Source: Spinacia oleracea
Taxonomy: Eukaryota > Streptophyta > Magnoliopsida > Caryophyllales > Amaranthaceae
Assembly (NCBI RefSeq): GCF_020520425.1
Contig: NC_079492.1
Span: 139,690,361-139,754,360, forward strand
Reading direction: 5' to 3'
Length of the DNA stretch: 64,000 nt
A model generated the notes under the pieces. The model ran no database searches, was not told where the DNA came from, and was given only the letters and a program-made list of their open reading frames with translations. Of this stretch, positions 32,685-43,756 are shown one piece after another. The number at the start of each line of letters is the position of its first letter. Position 1 is the stretch's first letter. Position numbers and translations under genes: made by a program.

Positions 32685-35015
32685 ATCCTTGCTTGTCCCT
32701 AAGCAAGAAAATCATCGATGAATACAAGACCAACTTCACCCCCACCATATTTCAAAATGAAAAACATAATTCAAGGCAAAATCTAACGAGCATGCATCAA
32801 TGTCAACCAATCAAATCCACCCAACCACAAATCCTCCCTAACAATCGTCACGCAAAGCGAACCACAAGTGCACAATGGAATTCAAGACTAGTGCTCACAC
32901 ACTCATCACTCATTTATGTGGCGGGTAAAAGATGTACCCGTTCGCTCTCCTCCCAACATATAAGTGAACAATGCCCTCCCAAACTCACAACACTCGTGTG
33001 TCTAGAAAAACATACACTCAACCTAGTAGTCGACTTGAAATGTGTCATGTCATAACTTGCATTGATAAACAACTATTTTCACATAAGTACGACTCTATGC
33101 ACAAAGGTCGGAAGGTCTTCAAAGCTTGTAATGTTAGGCTTAGGTAAGGGTGCGGTAAATTTGGGTATAATGTGAGCTTTAAAGCCTTGGCTTTGGGGAG
33201 CATAAATCCTAAAAACAACCGTGATCAATCAATATAATGACCCTAATCTCCCACTCAACACATGACAAAACAACAAATAGCCAACACCATACTTTCTTGC
33301 CTTTTTTCACAATTGTAACCAATCACTCATAAGGATATGAATTTGCAGAACTTGATTGAAACAACACTTTGAACTTTTTATGAGAGTAATAGATTTTTCT
33401 CTTTCTTTTCTTTTTCAATCTCTCTTTTTTTTTCTTTTTTCTTTTTTAGCAACCTTCACATTTGTTTTGTTCTTTCATCTCTTTTCATTTTCAACTCATT
33501 TTCAACAACAAACATGATAAGACGAACTCCATTTTCAATACCCACTTTGTGCTCAAAATGTAGCACACTACAACTCCCTCACCTCACTACTATTATCTCC
33601 CCGAAGCTAGGCTTGGGACTAGTAACCAATGGGGTTTTTCATTGGCTTGTAATATGGATAGTCACCGAATAAAAGGGCACAAGCAACAACATGGGTAGAA
33701 AAGGAGGGGACAAATGTATCTAATTTCATCTGAAGGCTACCTAAATAGAAAAATGCCTTCGTCCTCCACAATGTGCATGAATATGAGTCATAAAACACTA
33801 CTAATAGTTGCACATCAATACTCAAAATCAATGACACACCAGGAAGCTATCACACATCCTAACCAAATTAACTAGTCAAGCACCAAGTCCACAAATAGTT
33901 AGTCGGAGTTGACTCATGTTAAGGCATCAAAGCAATCGAATATCAAATCATGGCTAACACATCTACATTGCCCATCATCAAATACCAAGAATCAAAACAA
34001 TTTTCGTTCAAGGGGCACAGGGAAGCATGATATTGTATTCATCGGAACGTATTTTTGTATTTTTTTTTTTCAAAGCAATAAACTACTCTAGAAAACATTA
34101 AACACACCAAAATAAACACACAAAAATAAGTAAATGCAAAAATAAAAGGAAAAACATACCTAATATGTACAAGTGAGTGAAACACCCCCCAAGCTAAATC
34201 AGACAATGTCCTCATTGGCTCAAGGGGTATCATGAGGAAAGTGAGCAACCCGTGGCTTATTTGTCGCTGAGTCGCAAATCGCCCGATCGGGCAGCAGATC
34301 GCCCGATCGGGCGAATTTCGTACCTTTTCGTTGAATCTGTGCGCGCCCGATCGGGCGCACCTCGCCCAATCCGGATTGGGCGAAACGCAATGCCTTGTTT
34401 TATTGACTTTTCTCAGCCCAAAATCCTTCCTTGACCTTTCTACGACGTCATCATCAACCGCCCGATCGGGCGGAATTTCGCCCGATCGGGCATTTCACTC
34501 GCCTTTTGTGTCGATCGGGCCACTTTCGCCCGGTTGGGCAATTTCCCAAATTTTTCTTTGTATCGACACGCGCCCGATCGGGCGCTCTTCGCCCGATCCG
34601 GGTCGGGCGAAATGCAAGCTACTCCGTTTGGCTTTGATTCAACTTTTTCGAGCTTGGGGCCTTAGACCTGCATAACATTAAACACCAAAACCGTAAAATA
34701 CACTCATCTCGCCTCTCCAATACCAAGGACTACACTGAATCACACACTTGATAAAAAATTATACTAAAACACACAAAACGAAAGCCTAAAGTACACTACG
34801 GAAAGCAATAAATGGATAGTTAAGTACTCATCCCCTATTAGATTGGTGTAATGTCCCCATTACACAATCTCAGTTTATGCACAGACAACGAAAGGAAGGG
34901 GATAAGAGCCACGACAACTCATCGAATGGGGGCACCAAAGATGGTGCCATCTGGTGTCAAATCAATTGCCTTGGATGAGCTATGTGGCGCGGGGGGTGAC
35001 AGACCACGACCCCGA
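32685..35015 (-). other. Non-coding interior of the Gypsy element
   Basis: In an autonomous element this region would hold reverse transcriptase, RNase H and integrase. None is recognisable in any frame. It has a TC-rich block near 33395-33450 and the palindrome array at 34281-34609. The absence of pol makes this a gag-protease-only, non-autonomous element. Confidence 0.75.
34281..34609. repeat. Array of GCCCGATCGGGC palindromes (Gypsy interior)
   Basis: Exact 12-bp palindromes are at 34281, 34301, 34345, 34460, 34480 and 34572. Longer 20-bp forms are CGCCCAATCCGGATTGGGCG (34363-34382, a perfect palindrome) and a one-mismatch version (34590-34609). They come in pairs 8-10 bp apart. Parts of the array match, in opposite orientation, the array in the LTR at 38577-38710; for example a palindrome, GAAATTCC, a palindrome and GGTTG are identical. 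Confidence 0.95.
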
Positions 35016-35864
35016 TCATGAATGCGATGCCCACCGTTCACCGAACTTTCGGGTCTCAACATCATCAAATCGTGCTTCCCTTTGAACCCATGCCGAAGAG
35101 TTCATACTCCGATTACCTCCACCTGCAAAACAATTTGAAACATGCTCTTTTTCCGAAGGATTGTTGGAGTTAGTATGAGTCAATTTAGTATTAAAATAAT
35201 CATTAGAAAAATTGACTCCAAAACATGACTCCTCTACCATAGGGCTCTTAGCAACATGGGTTAAATTGAAAGTAACCTTGTCATCCCCCACATTTAAGGT
35301 CAGCTTGCCATTCTTGACATCTATGATTGCCCCCGCAGTGTGTAGGAAAGGTCGACCTAAAATAATAGGAATCTGCCTGTCCTCTTCCATGTCCAACACA
35401 ACAAAATCAACAGGGATAAAAAATTTACCTACTCTAACAGGCACATCTTCTAGAACACCTAGGGGGTATTTTACAGATCTATCAGCCATTTGCAGAGTTA
35501 TGTTGGTAACTTTTAAATCACCCATGTTCAACTTAGTACATACAGACAAGGGCATGACACTAACACTGGCACCTAAATCACATAAGGCTTTGTCAATAAA
35601 AAGGTTGCCAATATTACACGGGATTGAGAAACTCCGAGGGTCCTTCAACTTGGGTGGAGACTTATTCTGTAGTAAGGCACTACATTCTTCAGTAAATGCA
35701 ACAGTCTCCACCTCACTAAATGCTCTCTTCCTAGTCAAGATGTCTTTCATGTATTTAGCATATGCAGGTACTTGAGTAATTAATTCAGTGAAAGGGACCG
35801 TTACCTGCAGATTCTTTACCACTTCTAAGAACTTACCAAACTGCTTGTCTAGCTTGTTCTTTAG
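35016..35864 (-). pseudogene. Gypsy aspartic protease region
   Basis: This is in frame with gag after a TAG at 35865-35867. The retropepsin-like active-site segment reads CDLGASVSVMPLSVCTKL; the canonical D-T/S-G is D-L-G here, as is common in Athila/Tat-type plant elements. Further on, VDFVVLDMEEDRQIPIILGR and PFLHTAGAIIDV are typical of the C-terminal half of the protease fold. The N-terminal part KLDKQFGKFLEVVKNL with YAKYMKDILTRKR is the usual linker in this group. The frame ends at 35016 with no reverse transcriptase following. Confidence 0.8.
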
Positions 35865-35867
35865 CTA

Positions 35868-36302
35868 ACGATGAGGGAAGGGAAGTTTGATAGGTGGAAC
35901 TTGTATCTCAACTTTCTTCTCAACCCTTGTGTCAGCTTCCTTATCCTTGACCACCTTCTCACTTTCTCTTGGCACAGCACCACTAACAGATACTTCAACC
36001 CCTTCCTCTATAGTCATAGGTGGCCCATCATACTCATATCCACTCCGCAAAGTGACAGCATTTGCAGACTCTCTGGTCACAGGCTGTGAAGGGAGTTGAC
36101 CCTTCGGTCTCTCTGCAAGAGCAGTAGCCATTTGTGCCAACTGTTTATCCATGATCTTGTTATGAGCAGTGATGGCATCGATTTTAGCATCCTTTTCGCT
36201 CAGAGATCTCTGCAATTCCAACATCATATTCATCATCTCTACAAGCATGGGATCAGGTTGTGTGGGTTGAGGTTGTGGAGGAAAACCAGGTGGTCCACTA
36301 GG
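35868..36302 (-). pseudogene. Gypsy gag-protease linker between two TAG stops
   Basis: The segment is in the same frame as gag upstream and protease downstream, bounded by TAG at 36303-36305 and at 35865-35867. It contains LELQRSLSEKDAKIDAITAH, a coiled-coil-like stretch, and TLRSGYEYDGPP, a conserved linker motif in this Gypsy group. Both stops could each come from one CAG (Gln) codon by C-to-T change on the coding strand. Confidence 0.75.
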
Positions 36303-37559
36303 CTACGGGTTGTAGTTACTCCGCGGTTGGTAGGGTTGCTGTGGTGGTGGTTGGTAAGGTTGTTGTGGTGGTGGAGGGTGTTGAATCTGGTGGGGGTTCT
36401 GAACATTAGTACTCCTATATGATAATAGGGGGTTGTTTTTATACCCCTCATTGTATGAGGTGGAGTACGGATTGTTCTGCTTGTAGGCCTGGAATGCATT
36501 GCATTGTTCAATAGAGCTCTTACATTCCGGTGCATAATGACCTGGCATCCCACAACGATTACAGACATTGGCCAACTGAGCACTCATTGCGGCGACACTA
36601 GCTTGTTGGGTGGCTTGGGAAGATGCGATCTGTATATTGTCCAGCTTGTGATGTAGGGCAGTTAGCTGAGCAGTAAGCTGTTCAATAGAGTTCATCTCAT
36701 GCTTAACACCACGATCGGTAAAACCTCTAGGATTCCCATATTGGGCACTATGGATGGCTATCTCCTCAATCACCTCTAAAGCTCTAGGCACCTCCAGTTG
36801 CATAAATCTTCCACTGGCAGCTGAATCCAAAAGACACCTAGACTCATTACCCAGACCATTATAGAACTGTTGAACCAGGAACCAGTCCTCCAAACCATGG
36901 TGTGGGCACTCTCTTTGCAAGTCCTTGAATCTTTCCCAAACCTCGAACAAACTCTCATCTGCTTGTTGAGAGATACCTAATATCTGTCCCCTTAGACGAG
37001 CTGTCTTCTCAGGTGGGGAATATTTAACATAGAATGCAAGGGCCAAAGAATTCCAATCGGTGATTTTCATAGCTGCGCGGTTGAGACTGTTAATCCATAG
37101 CTTGGCCTTCCCACTCAATGAAAATGGAAAGAGTATCTCCATAGTCTGCTCCGGTGTTAAATTCTTCTGCTTAATGGTGGCACAATACTGAATGAAAGAC
37201 TGAATATGGAGATTGGGATCTTCACCCTTTTCCCCACCGAATTGGTGTCTCTCGATCATGTTTATCAGCTGGGGTTCAATCTTGAAATTCTCGACCGCAA
37301 TGGAAGGCATGATTTCCTTGGGAAGCATAGACAGACTTGGTTTAGAATAGTCTGTAAGCCTTGGCACAAGTGGGGGTGGTGGTGCTTGGTCACCCATCTC
37401 TGAATCTGTATGGAATAGATTGCTAATCAGATAGTCGGATTCAGAGTCAGAATAGTCTCTCAACTGTTCAACGAATCTACGCCGTCTACGAAAGGTCCGT
37501 TCAGGTTCAAGATCGAACGAAGTCAGATCGCTGGTATGGACAGTCCTGGGCATAAACAA
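36303..37559 (-). CDS. Gypsy (Athila/Tat-like) gag polyprotein
   Basis: The 418-codon frame contains the plant retrotransposon gag domain (AKLWINSLNRAAMKITDW, WERFKDLQRECPHHGLEDWF, QFYNGLG) and a CCHC zinc knuckle CNRCGMPGHYAPEC at residues 333-346, which binds RNA during packaging. A Pro/Gln-rich tail follows. It begins about 110 bp after the primer-binding site. The frame is intact up to the TAG at 36303-36305; protease follows in the same frame. It forms virus-like particles in related elements; activity here is unknown. Confidence 0.85.
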   Translation of the reverse strand: MFMPRTVHTSDLTSFDLEPERTFRRRRRFVEQLRDYSDSESDYLISNLFHTDSEMGDQAPPPPLVPRLTDYSKPSLSMLPKEIMPSIAVENFKIEPQLINMIERHQFGGEKGEDPNLHIQSFIQYCATIKQKNLTPEQTMEILFPFSLSGKAKLWINSLNRAAMKITDWNSLALAFYVKYSPPEKTARLRGQILGISQQADESLFEVWERFKDLQRECPHHGLEDWFLVQQFYNGLGNESRCLLDSAASGRFMQLEVPRALEVIEEIAIHSAQYGNPRGFTDRGVKHEMNSIEQLTAQLTALHHKLDNIQIASSQATQQASVAAMSAQLANVCNRCGMPGHYAPECKSSIEQCNAFQAYKQNNPYSTSYNEGYKNNPLLSYRSTNVQNPHQIQHPPPPQQPYQPPPQQPYQPRSNYNP

Positions 37560-37669
37560 GCAAGAACTAGAAAATAGTCGTGAGATCCGGTCTCAAGGAA
37601 CGGGAGTCCCTTGAGAAGTGACAAACAATAATCTAGAAAAACAATTAATAACAGAAAATAAAACCGTTT

Positions 37670-37686
37670 CCCCGGCAACGGCGCCA
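37670..37686 (-). promoter_or_regulatory. Gypsy primer-binding site (tRNA-Asp type)
   Basis: TGGCGCCGTTGCCGGGG on the minus strand, five bases after the 5' LTR end at 37692, is complementary to the 3' terminus of plant tRNA-Asp. It is the start of minus-strand DNA synthesis. Confidence 0.88.
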
Positions 37687-38515
37687 AAATTTGACAGGCT
37701 AAATCGCACTCCTATCAAAGATAAACCTAACGTTCACCAACTAAAAATATAGTAAGGGAAGCAGGGATCGTATCCACAGGGAAACAGTGTTCTTTCTACT
37801 ATTAATTAACTAATCTAGACTACTGGTAACAAAGAGTTGGATTGGTTTGTACGTATATTAAACTAAGGCAAATAATCAAACTAGAATATTACAATATTAA
37901 GGAAATCTAGGGCAGCGGTTCACCATAAACACAGACCGGGATTGGACAACAGACAATAACAATCAATTAACAATCATAACTAGGAAATCATGCATCTCTC
38001 GAATCTTATGAATTCCTTAGGATAGAACAACTAGCGGGCTCTCGCTACGTACTAGAAATAATTCCTATCTAATAGCCACAGACCAAAAACATCAGATTTA
38101 TACCTCTCGGCGCATAATCTAAGGTTAATCAAACTCAAATCAAAATAGTCCGGCTGAACAGAATTGACGAGCAATAATAATAAGCTATAGAAATTATAAT
38201 CAATCAACCAAATATCATGTCCACGTATAATCCCAATCATGCATTCAAGGATCCCCTAAACCCTAGAAATTAAACTACTCACTCATGATAATAAATAACA
38301 AAGCAATTAACATAATAGAAAACATGATTAAAGAAATAAACTGAATTAGAACAAGAAGCAATACCTAATTGAAGAACAATGAATAATGAAAGCTGGAATT
38401 TTTGATTGAAAATAAAACTAAGTGTTGGAACCAATTTGAGAGAATAATAAGCTAAGAAAATAAACTAAGGTTAAAAACTAAAAAAAAAGGTGTCACTAAA
38501 AATATAAGGGGCTAG

Positions 38516-38523
38516 TATTTATA
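38516..38523 (-). promoter_or_regulatory. TATA box of Gypsy LTR
   Basis: TATAAATA on the minus strand, followed by CTAGCCCC, is within the LTR and downstream of the palindromes, consistent with a U3 promoter. Confidence 0.6.
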
Positions 38524-38576
38524 GTTTGCCCAAAATCGGAAATAAAAACTCGCGAAATATGCTGGAGGTTGGCGTC

Positions 38577-38710
38577 GCCCGATCGGGCAATGTGCTCGAT
38601 AGTCGGCCCGATCGGGCGAAATTCCGCCCGATCGGGCGGTTGCAAAATGCCCAGAACAACGCCCAGAATGACCGCCCGATCCGGATCGGGCGAAGCCCGC
38701 CCGATCGGGC
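38577..38710. repeat. Palindrome array in Gypsy LTR U3
   Basis: Exact GCCCGATCGGGC at 38577, 38606, 38626 and 38699, and a perfect 20-bp palindrome CGCCCGATCCGGATCGGGCG at 38673-38692. The array lies just upstream of the LTR TATA box, where enhancer sites are expected. Confidence 0.95.
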
Positions 38711-39151
38711 GCGTGTTGAAACTGCACGATCCTCTATCTTCAAAACGTCATATCTCCTTCGTTATTCGTGTGAATTAGGCGAGTGACCACTTGTTGGAAA
38801 GATATTGAAGTCTAGAATCCAACCCAATTCGAATTACATCATTTAGAGTTGTAGAACTTGAATTATGCTTAAAATAGTGGACTATAGTCATTTTTGTACT
38901 TCCTTCGTTATTCGCTTTGCTTCAAAACTCTTCAAACTTAATGTTTGTGCTCTCGAAAGTACATAATTTCTTGTATTGATTCAAATGAGTAGGAAATGCA
39001 CAAAAATATGCTAATTCCTACAATGATGAACCTGAAACTACAAACACACTACAAGGAGCACATTAGTACTAAAAATCGCTCTGAAGAGCTCATTTGAGAT
39101 CAAAAGTACTAAGGGACGGGGGTAAAAACTCTATATAAAACACACATATCA

Positions 39152-42100
39152 CAAGTGTATCCCGTAAATAAATATGGAGGGAATAACATTTTTTACAAAA
39201 TAAATTTTGTATATCTTGGGGGACCGTGCGCGCTATCGCACGGTCCAACAACAAAGATTTTCGAAATAAGAAAGAAGAATGTTGTGCTTGTAAACAGAAA
39301 TGAGAGTACTCGGGATTTCGGTTAGGTGAATTATGAAACTGATTCGGAGAAACTAAAGAGGAGATAAAGAGTGACATTATAACTTTTTAACTAATAAATT
39401 GGATTTATGGGTTTTATATCAGACTTCAGCTTCAATGGTGATATGAAGGCCCAAGTCAAAAGATTGCACGAGGACGAAGAGATAGATCAAGAAAAAGACT
39501 GGGATCGAAATAGAATGAGATTGCATCAACAACAACACCAGTTGACAGATAAAATATTATGGAACGGAGAGAGAAAGCGATGGAGAGAAAATAATGCTAA
39601 AAATCAATATGACAGAAATATTTGACGGAAATAAAATAATTTGAATTGAATGTAAATCAACGCTAGCAACCGGCTCTTTTGTTATTGGACTTGCCCTCTC
39701 TTACACAAAAAAAAATGAAATATGCATCCTGAACCTTGAGCTATTGGACCATTTACTCAAAAAACGAGCTTATGATTCGTGCAATGAACAGATGAAATCA
39801 AATTTGTTTATGCAATATTATTAATTACTCGTAAATGATGTTATAAATATGAAATATTTTTAATAAACTAATATTTGTTATATGTGATTGATAAAATATG
39901 GATACAAATTAAAAATAACGACGTAGTAAAATTTTGAATTTGTGCAAAACAAAATTAGCAACTTAGCCAATTAAGCATGGTGTTATAATATGTACGTAAA
40001 ATACAAATTTAAAACTTGTTATTTTCAATTTATTTAAACTTTTTTTGGGAAAAGTGAAAAAAATAATTATGTTAAAGAAAAATAAGTTGAGTTTAAAAAA
40101 CATAATAGCTAACTGAGTTTTCTAAAAAAAGTTAGTGATAAATTTTTTCACTTTAATACATATTATCCGTTCAAAATCATTACGAATGAATAAAGGTAAA
40201 TTGTTTATCCATCAATTTTTGTTATAATACAAAAGTTAATCAAACATGTCTAAAGTTACCAAAAAAAAAGTTAAAATTTACTCTGGTGTACAATAAATTT
40301 ATTATATACCTTAGGAGTGCAAAACCTTTTGGTCTAAATATGTTTATTCAAAAGAAATTGTTTATACTTTGTACTCGAATTTTATAATTTTTTCCTTATC
40401 TTTTCATTTAATAGTTCCTTAATCTTTTAAAAGGGAAACAAATTTAGGAATTTTTTTGTTTTATTTTATATTATTTGTTTAGGGGTGAGTTTAAGGTGGG
40501 CATGGATACAAAGGTGGGTGAAGGGGCAGAGATGTGTGTTTTTACCCCTCGATATAATGATTGGGAGGGGTGGTTACCGCTCCTATCATAGGTGGTGGGG
40601 ATGGAGATGAGAATTTTAGATGGGTCAGGGTCTGAAGGCTGTGCCTCTCCCCTTCCCGCACCGTCTCGCCTCAAAGTCATCTCTAGTTAAATAAAATAAA
40701 TTGTGGGGGTAAGTTTTAAGTGATCGGATAATGAGGCGAGTTTTAAGTGGGTATGAGTGTATGTCACTTTAAGGTGAACGGTGAATGAGAATAAAATTAT
40801 GATTCACAATGGTGATGAATGAGGATGAAAACAATTTTGTTTATATACCGTTATTAGTTTTAACTTTTTTAATAAATAAGACATCGAAGGGGACAATGAC
40901 AAATGTATCCATCATTAATTTTAATTATGAGAATATCTATAAGATTTATTTTGATGATAATTGTCTACCACTAAAGATTAAATTTATATTTAGATTATAA
41001 ATCACGCATCGCATAGATACTACTGTTGATGCTATAAGCAAACAAGTATAGAACCTTCTGTTGTAGGGTGATCAAGGTTTCCATGGATACTGTCCTTAGG
41101 GACGACCGACCTCCTACGATTGGAGGTCTCGCTCGTGAATGAGTAATTTCTTAAGAAACTACCAATTTGAGCTCAATTAATGTTTAACAAATGCGAAATG
41201 GAACGAGTCAGATTAACAACAAACAAAGACAAGAAATATCATTGATTGATATGTAATAAAAATTAGACAAACATTAAATCACGAGGATGATACCTCCACG
41301 GTTGAATGCTTGGAAAGATGCTCTAGCGCTGGTATACCTCGAGTTTTTCAATATATAAGGAACGCTAAGAACTATGTTATGCAACTGTTAGGCTACAAAG
41401 CCTAGGCTAAGTATGTGCTAAAGCTAAAGGCTAAATAGATTAGAAATGTTATCTGTTGTTGATGTTGTCTTCAATTTTTTTCATTGGTTATATATACTAA
41501 TCCTTTGTTGCGGTTGAAGTACGGTTAAGGAAAGATGGGAGTTATATCCCTTAAACGCCATAGTGGAAGAAAAAACATGTCTTATGTCAGTTCATGGTCA
41601 CGTCATCCACTTCCCCCTTCCTTGACTCGGTCTGTGCTTCTCCTTTATTATGGATGACATTAAGTCTTCACCCTTAGGATTTGCTCGTCTTGGCTTCACT
41701 CATTTTGGGATGACCTTGCTCTTATTTTTTTACCTTTACACTTTAAGTCTGACCATATAATGTGGATCCAAACCTTATTTTTTGAATCCATTTAATCGAT
41801 CGCATACCCTTTTTAACGATAAATTATCTTTTGAGGGCAATTATATAGAGGTTATTAAGTCGTATTTTAAAGTGCTAATTTTGTTAAAAGCTTGTGATTT
41901 TAATGAAAATTATGATTTATATGGAGGTGAATTTTGAAATAAATAAATTAGATGATGAATTAGTATTGAGAGGTAAAAAGGGCGATGGAGTGGAAGATGT
42001 TGAATGGATATATAAATTAATGGTGAATTAATGTTGAATGAGGAATATGAAGTGGCAAAGGCGTTGAAGCTGTAAATTGCATACTTCGTATACCATGCAA

Positions 42101-42248
42101 CAAAAGAAAATTTCCCAAAAAATAAAATTCATGGATGAAAGATGGGGATCGATGACACGTGTCATCTATTCATCCATGGTTTTCCTTTTTATAGACTAGG
42201 TATAGATATTTCATGGAACGTATTTGTTGGATCATTTGGTGATAACTA
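39152..42248. other. AT-rich flank with one perfect hairpin; no gene
   Basis: No gene recognised. A strong hairpin GGACCGTGCG-loop-CGCACGGTCC lies at 39221-39246 (10-bp perfect stem). A 72-codon frame at 39407-39625 is polar and low in complexity and is not considered a gene. A TACTTCGTA variant is at 42082-42090. Confidence 0.55.
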
Positions 42249-42543
42249 CTCCCTCTGTCCCTTAATACTCGCACCGGTTTGACCGGTGCGGAGTTTAAAA
42301 CACTTGAATTGACTTATTAATTTAATGGGTATAGTTGATAGTGGGGTATTTTGTTTAATATAGTTAGTGGGAAATGTGTAAGGTGTAGCGGGGTGTAAAA
42401 TGATTTTTTGTAGGTTGTGGGTTAGTAGGTAAGTGTGAGAAATAATATAATATTGGTAAAAAAAATTCATTTATAGAAGCGGTGCAAGTATTAAGGGACA
42501 ACCCGAAAAGGAAAGTAGTGCGAGTATTAAGGGACGGAGGGAG
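42249..42543. mobile_element. Stowaway-like MITE
   Basis: The ends CTCCCTCTGTCCCTTAATAC and (reverse complement of the right end) CTCCCTCCGTCCCTTAATAC are inverted repeats. TA dinucleotides flank at 42247-42248 and 42544-42545. No coding capacity. Confidence 0.88.
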
Positions 42544-42651
42544 TAGTTGTTAAAAACTTGTCTGGTAAAAATGTTCGATAAAAGACGGACACTTATAATT
42601 TTGTGGTAAATGAGAAACGTTATGCTAAACCAGATTTGCATATAATAGATA

Positions 42652-42900
42652 CTCCCTCCGTCCTAGATTAATTGTTACACTTACTTTTGCACATAGTTTT
42701 AGGTGATAAGTGGTTGTTTGGTTATCAATTGTTATTTTATTGAAAAAGTAGATGTGATAGGAGTTAGTGGGGTATTTTTTTAATTGAATGAGAGAGGGTG
42801 TGGGGACAAAAAAGAATTTAGTGGGAAGAGAGAGACAATATAATAATTGTGGGGTCATTCTTAATTTAGAAGTGTAACAACTAATCTGGGACAGAGGGAG
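42652..42900. mobile_element. Stowaway-like MITE
   Basis: The ends CTCCCTCCGTCCTAGATTA and (right end, reverse complement) CTCCCTCTGTCCCAGATTAG are inverted repeats. TA flanks at 42650-42651 and 42901-42902. A different family from its neighbour at 42249. Confidence 0.88.
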
Positions 42901-43189
42901 TAGTAAGAAATCATAAGTACGTTGACAATGTAAGTATCATTAATTTTAGGAGCACAAAAATAAGGCAAAAGATTATGGATAGTTCCTAAGTTTAGTTTTG
43001 GTATAAAAATAAGGGATATTGATGATTTCCTATACAAATTAATTAATCTAACTAAGATTATAAGGGACATTACTGTAGTGCTAAGGTCTTGACTATATTG
43101 TACCTTGACTATATATATACTTGCTATGTCAAGAAAAAGAAAGAAAAAAAATTTATATATAAACTCTGTATAAAAGAAACAAGGAATTG

Positions 43190-43756
43190 CGGGGGCCTAT
43201 GCTTGGTTAACTATTCTGAACAGAATGATAACTTGTGATAACTTGATTAAAATTAGTGTGCATTGTAGTTTGCAATGTAGCCTGTGCTCGATAGAAAACG
43301 AATCAGTCAATAACCTTTTCTTTGATTGCGAGTATGATAAAGTTGTTTGGAGTACCATTCTTCAATGGCTGGGAATTTGTAGAAGGCATGTGACGTGGGA
43401 TATGGAACTACAGATTGCTGTTAATCAGTTTCATTCTATGGCAGCTCGTCAGTAACTCCATAGAATGGCTCTTGTTACTACTGTGTATGTACTGTGGAAA
43501 GAAAGAAACATGAGGAAATTTCAGACTGTTTTCCGAGACCATGATGTTGTAGTGAAAGAGATCCAGTTCATGGTTCATGCGAAATGCTTCCTAAATCCTA
43601 ATAAGCTTAATAGTGTATTAGCTTAGTTTTGTTTTGGTGGTTTGTTTTGTTTGTTCTGAAGCTTGTTTCAGATTTCGTTGGTGTGGTTGTATGAAGTTTG
43701 TACTTAACGTTTATTTGGTGATTAATAAAATCCTATTTTACCCAAAAAAAAATAAA
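43190..43756 (+). pseudogene. LINE 3'-end fragment with poly(A)
   Basis: The plus-strand frame reads like the C-terminal zinc-binding segment of plant L1-type reverse transcriptases: CSLQCSLCSIENESVNNLFF, VVWSTILQWLGICRR, and after an in-frame TAA at about 43453, MALVTTVYVLWKERNMRKF. About 110 bp after the final stop the sequence ends in AATAAAATCC and an A-rich tail (43745-43752). This is a severely 5'-truncated insertion. Confidence 0.8.

Larger units (their letters stand above)
28812..39151 (-). mobile_element. Composite nested LTR-retrotransposon locus (Gypsy with Copia insertion)
   Basis: Reading on the minus strand: 5' LTR 39151-37692, primer-binding site 37686-37670, gag-protease frame 37559-35016, a non-coding interior with palindrome arrays, a polypurine tract at about 32684-32669, then the first 14-15 bp of the 3' LTR (to 32655). 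There the sequence switches to a Copia element in the opposite orientation (32654 down to about 29764), after which the Gypsy LTR resumes and runs to its normal end at 28843. About 520 bp of Gypsy LTR and the 5' LTR, gag and most of pol of the Copia element are absent. No Gypsy reverse transcriptase, RNase H or integrase is present, so it depended on other elements for movement. Confidence 0.85.
37692..39151 (-). repeat. Gypsy 5' LTR (complete, 1460 bp)
   Basis: It starts TGATATGTGTGTTTTATATA at 39151 and ends CCTGTCA at 37692 (TG...CA). It carries a TATA box at 38523-38516 and, 50-195 bp upstream of it, the palindrome array at 38577-38710. It is nearly identical to the truncated copy at 28843-29763, indicating recent activity. 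Confidence 0.88.

Noticed and set aside
34281-34609. Possible CRISPR-like array
   Set aside because: This is a plant genome, repeats are 12-20 bp palindromes with irregular spacing, and there are no cas genes.
34252-34675. Open frames with repeated PDRA / PIGR peptides in the palindrome arrays (also near 38512-38786)
   Set aside because: They appear in several frames and on both strands because the GCCCGATCGGGC palindromes lack stops. They are artefacts of the DNA repeat, not proteins.
35212-35775. 187-codon plus-strand frame opposite the protease
   Set aside because: It is antisense to the protease frame, which has clear retropepsin motifs.
39407-39625. 72-codon polar open frame
   Set aside because: Low-complexity Gln/Arg/Asp-rich peptide with no start context, homology or neighbours to support it.
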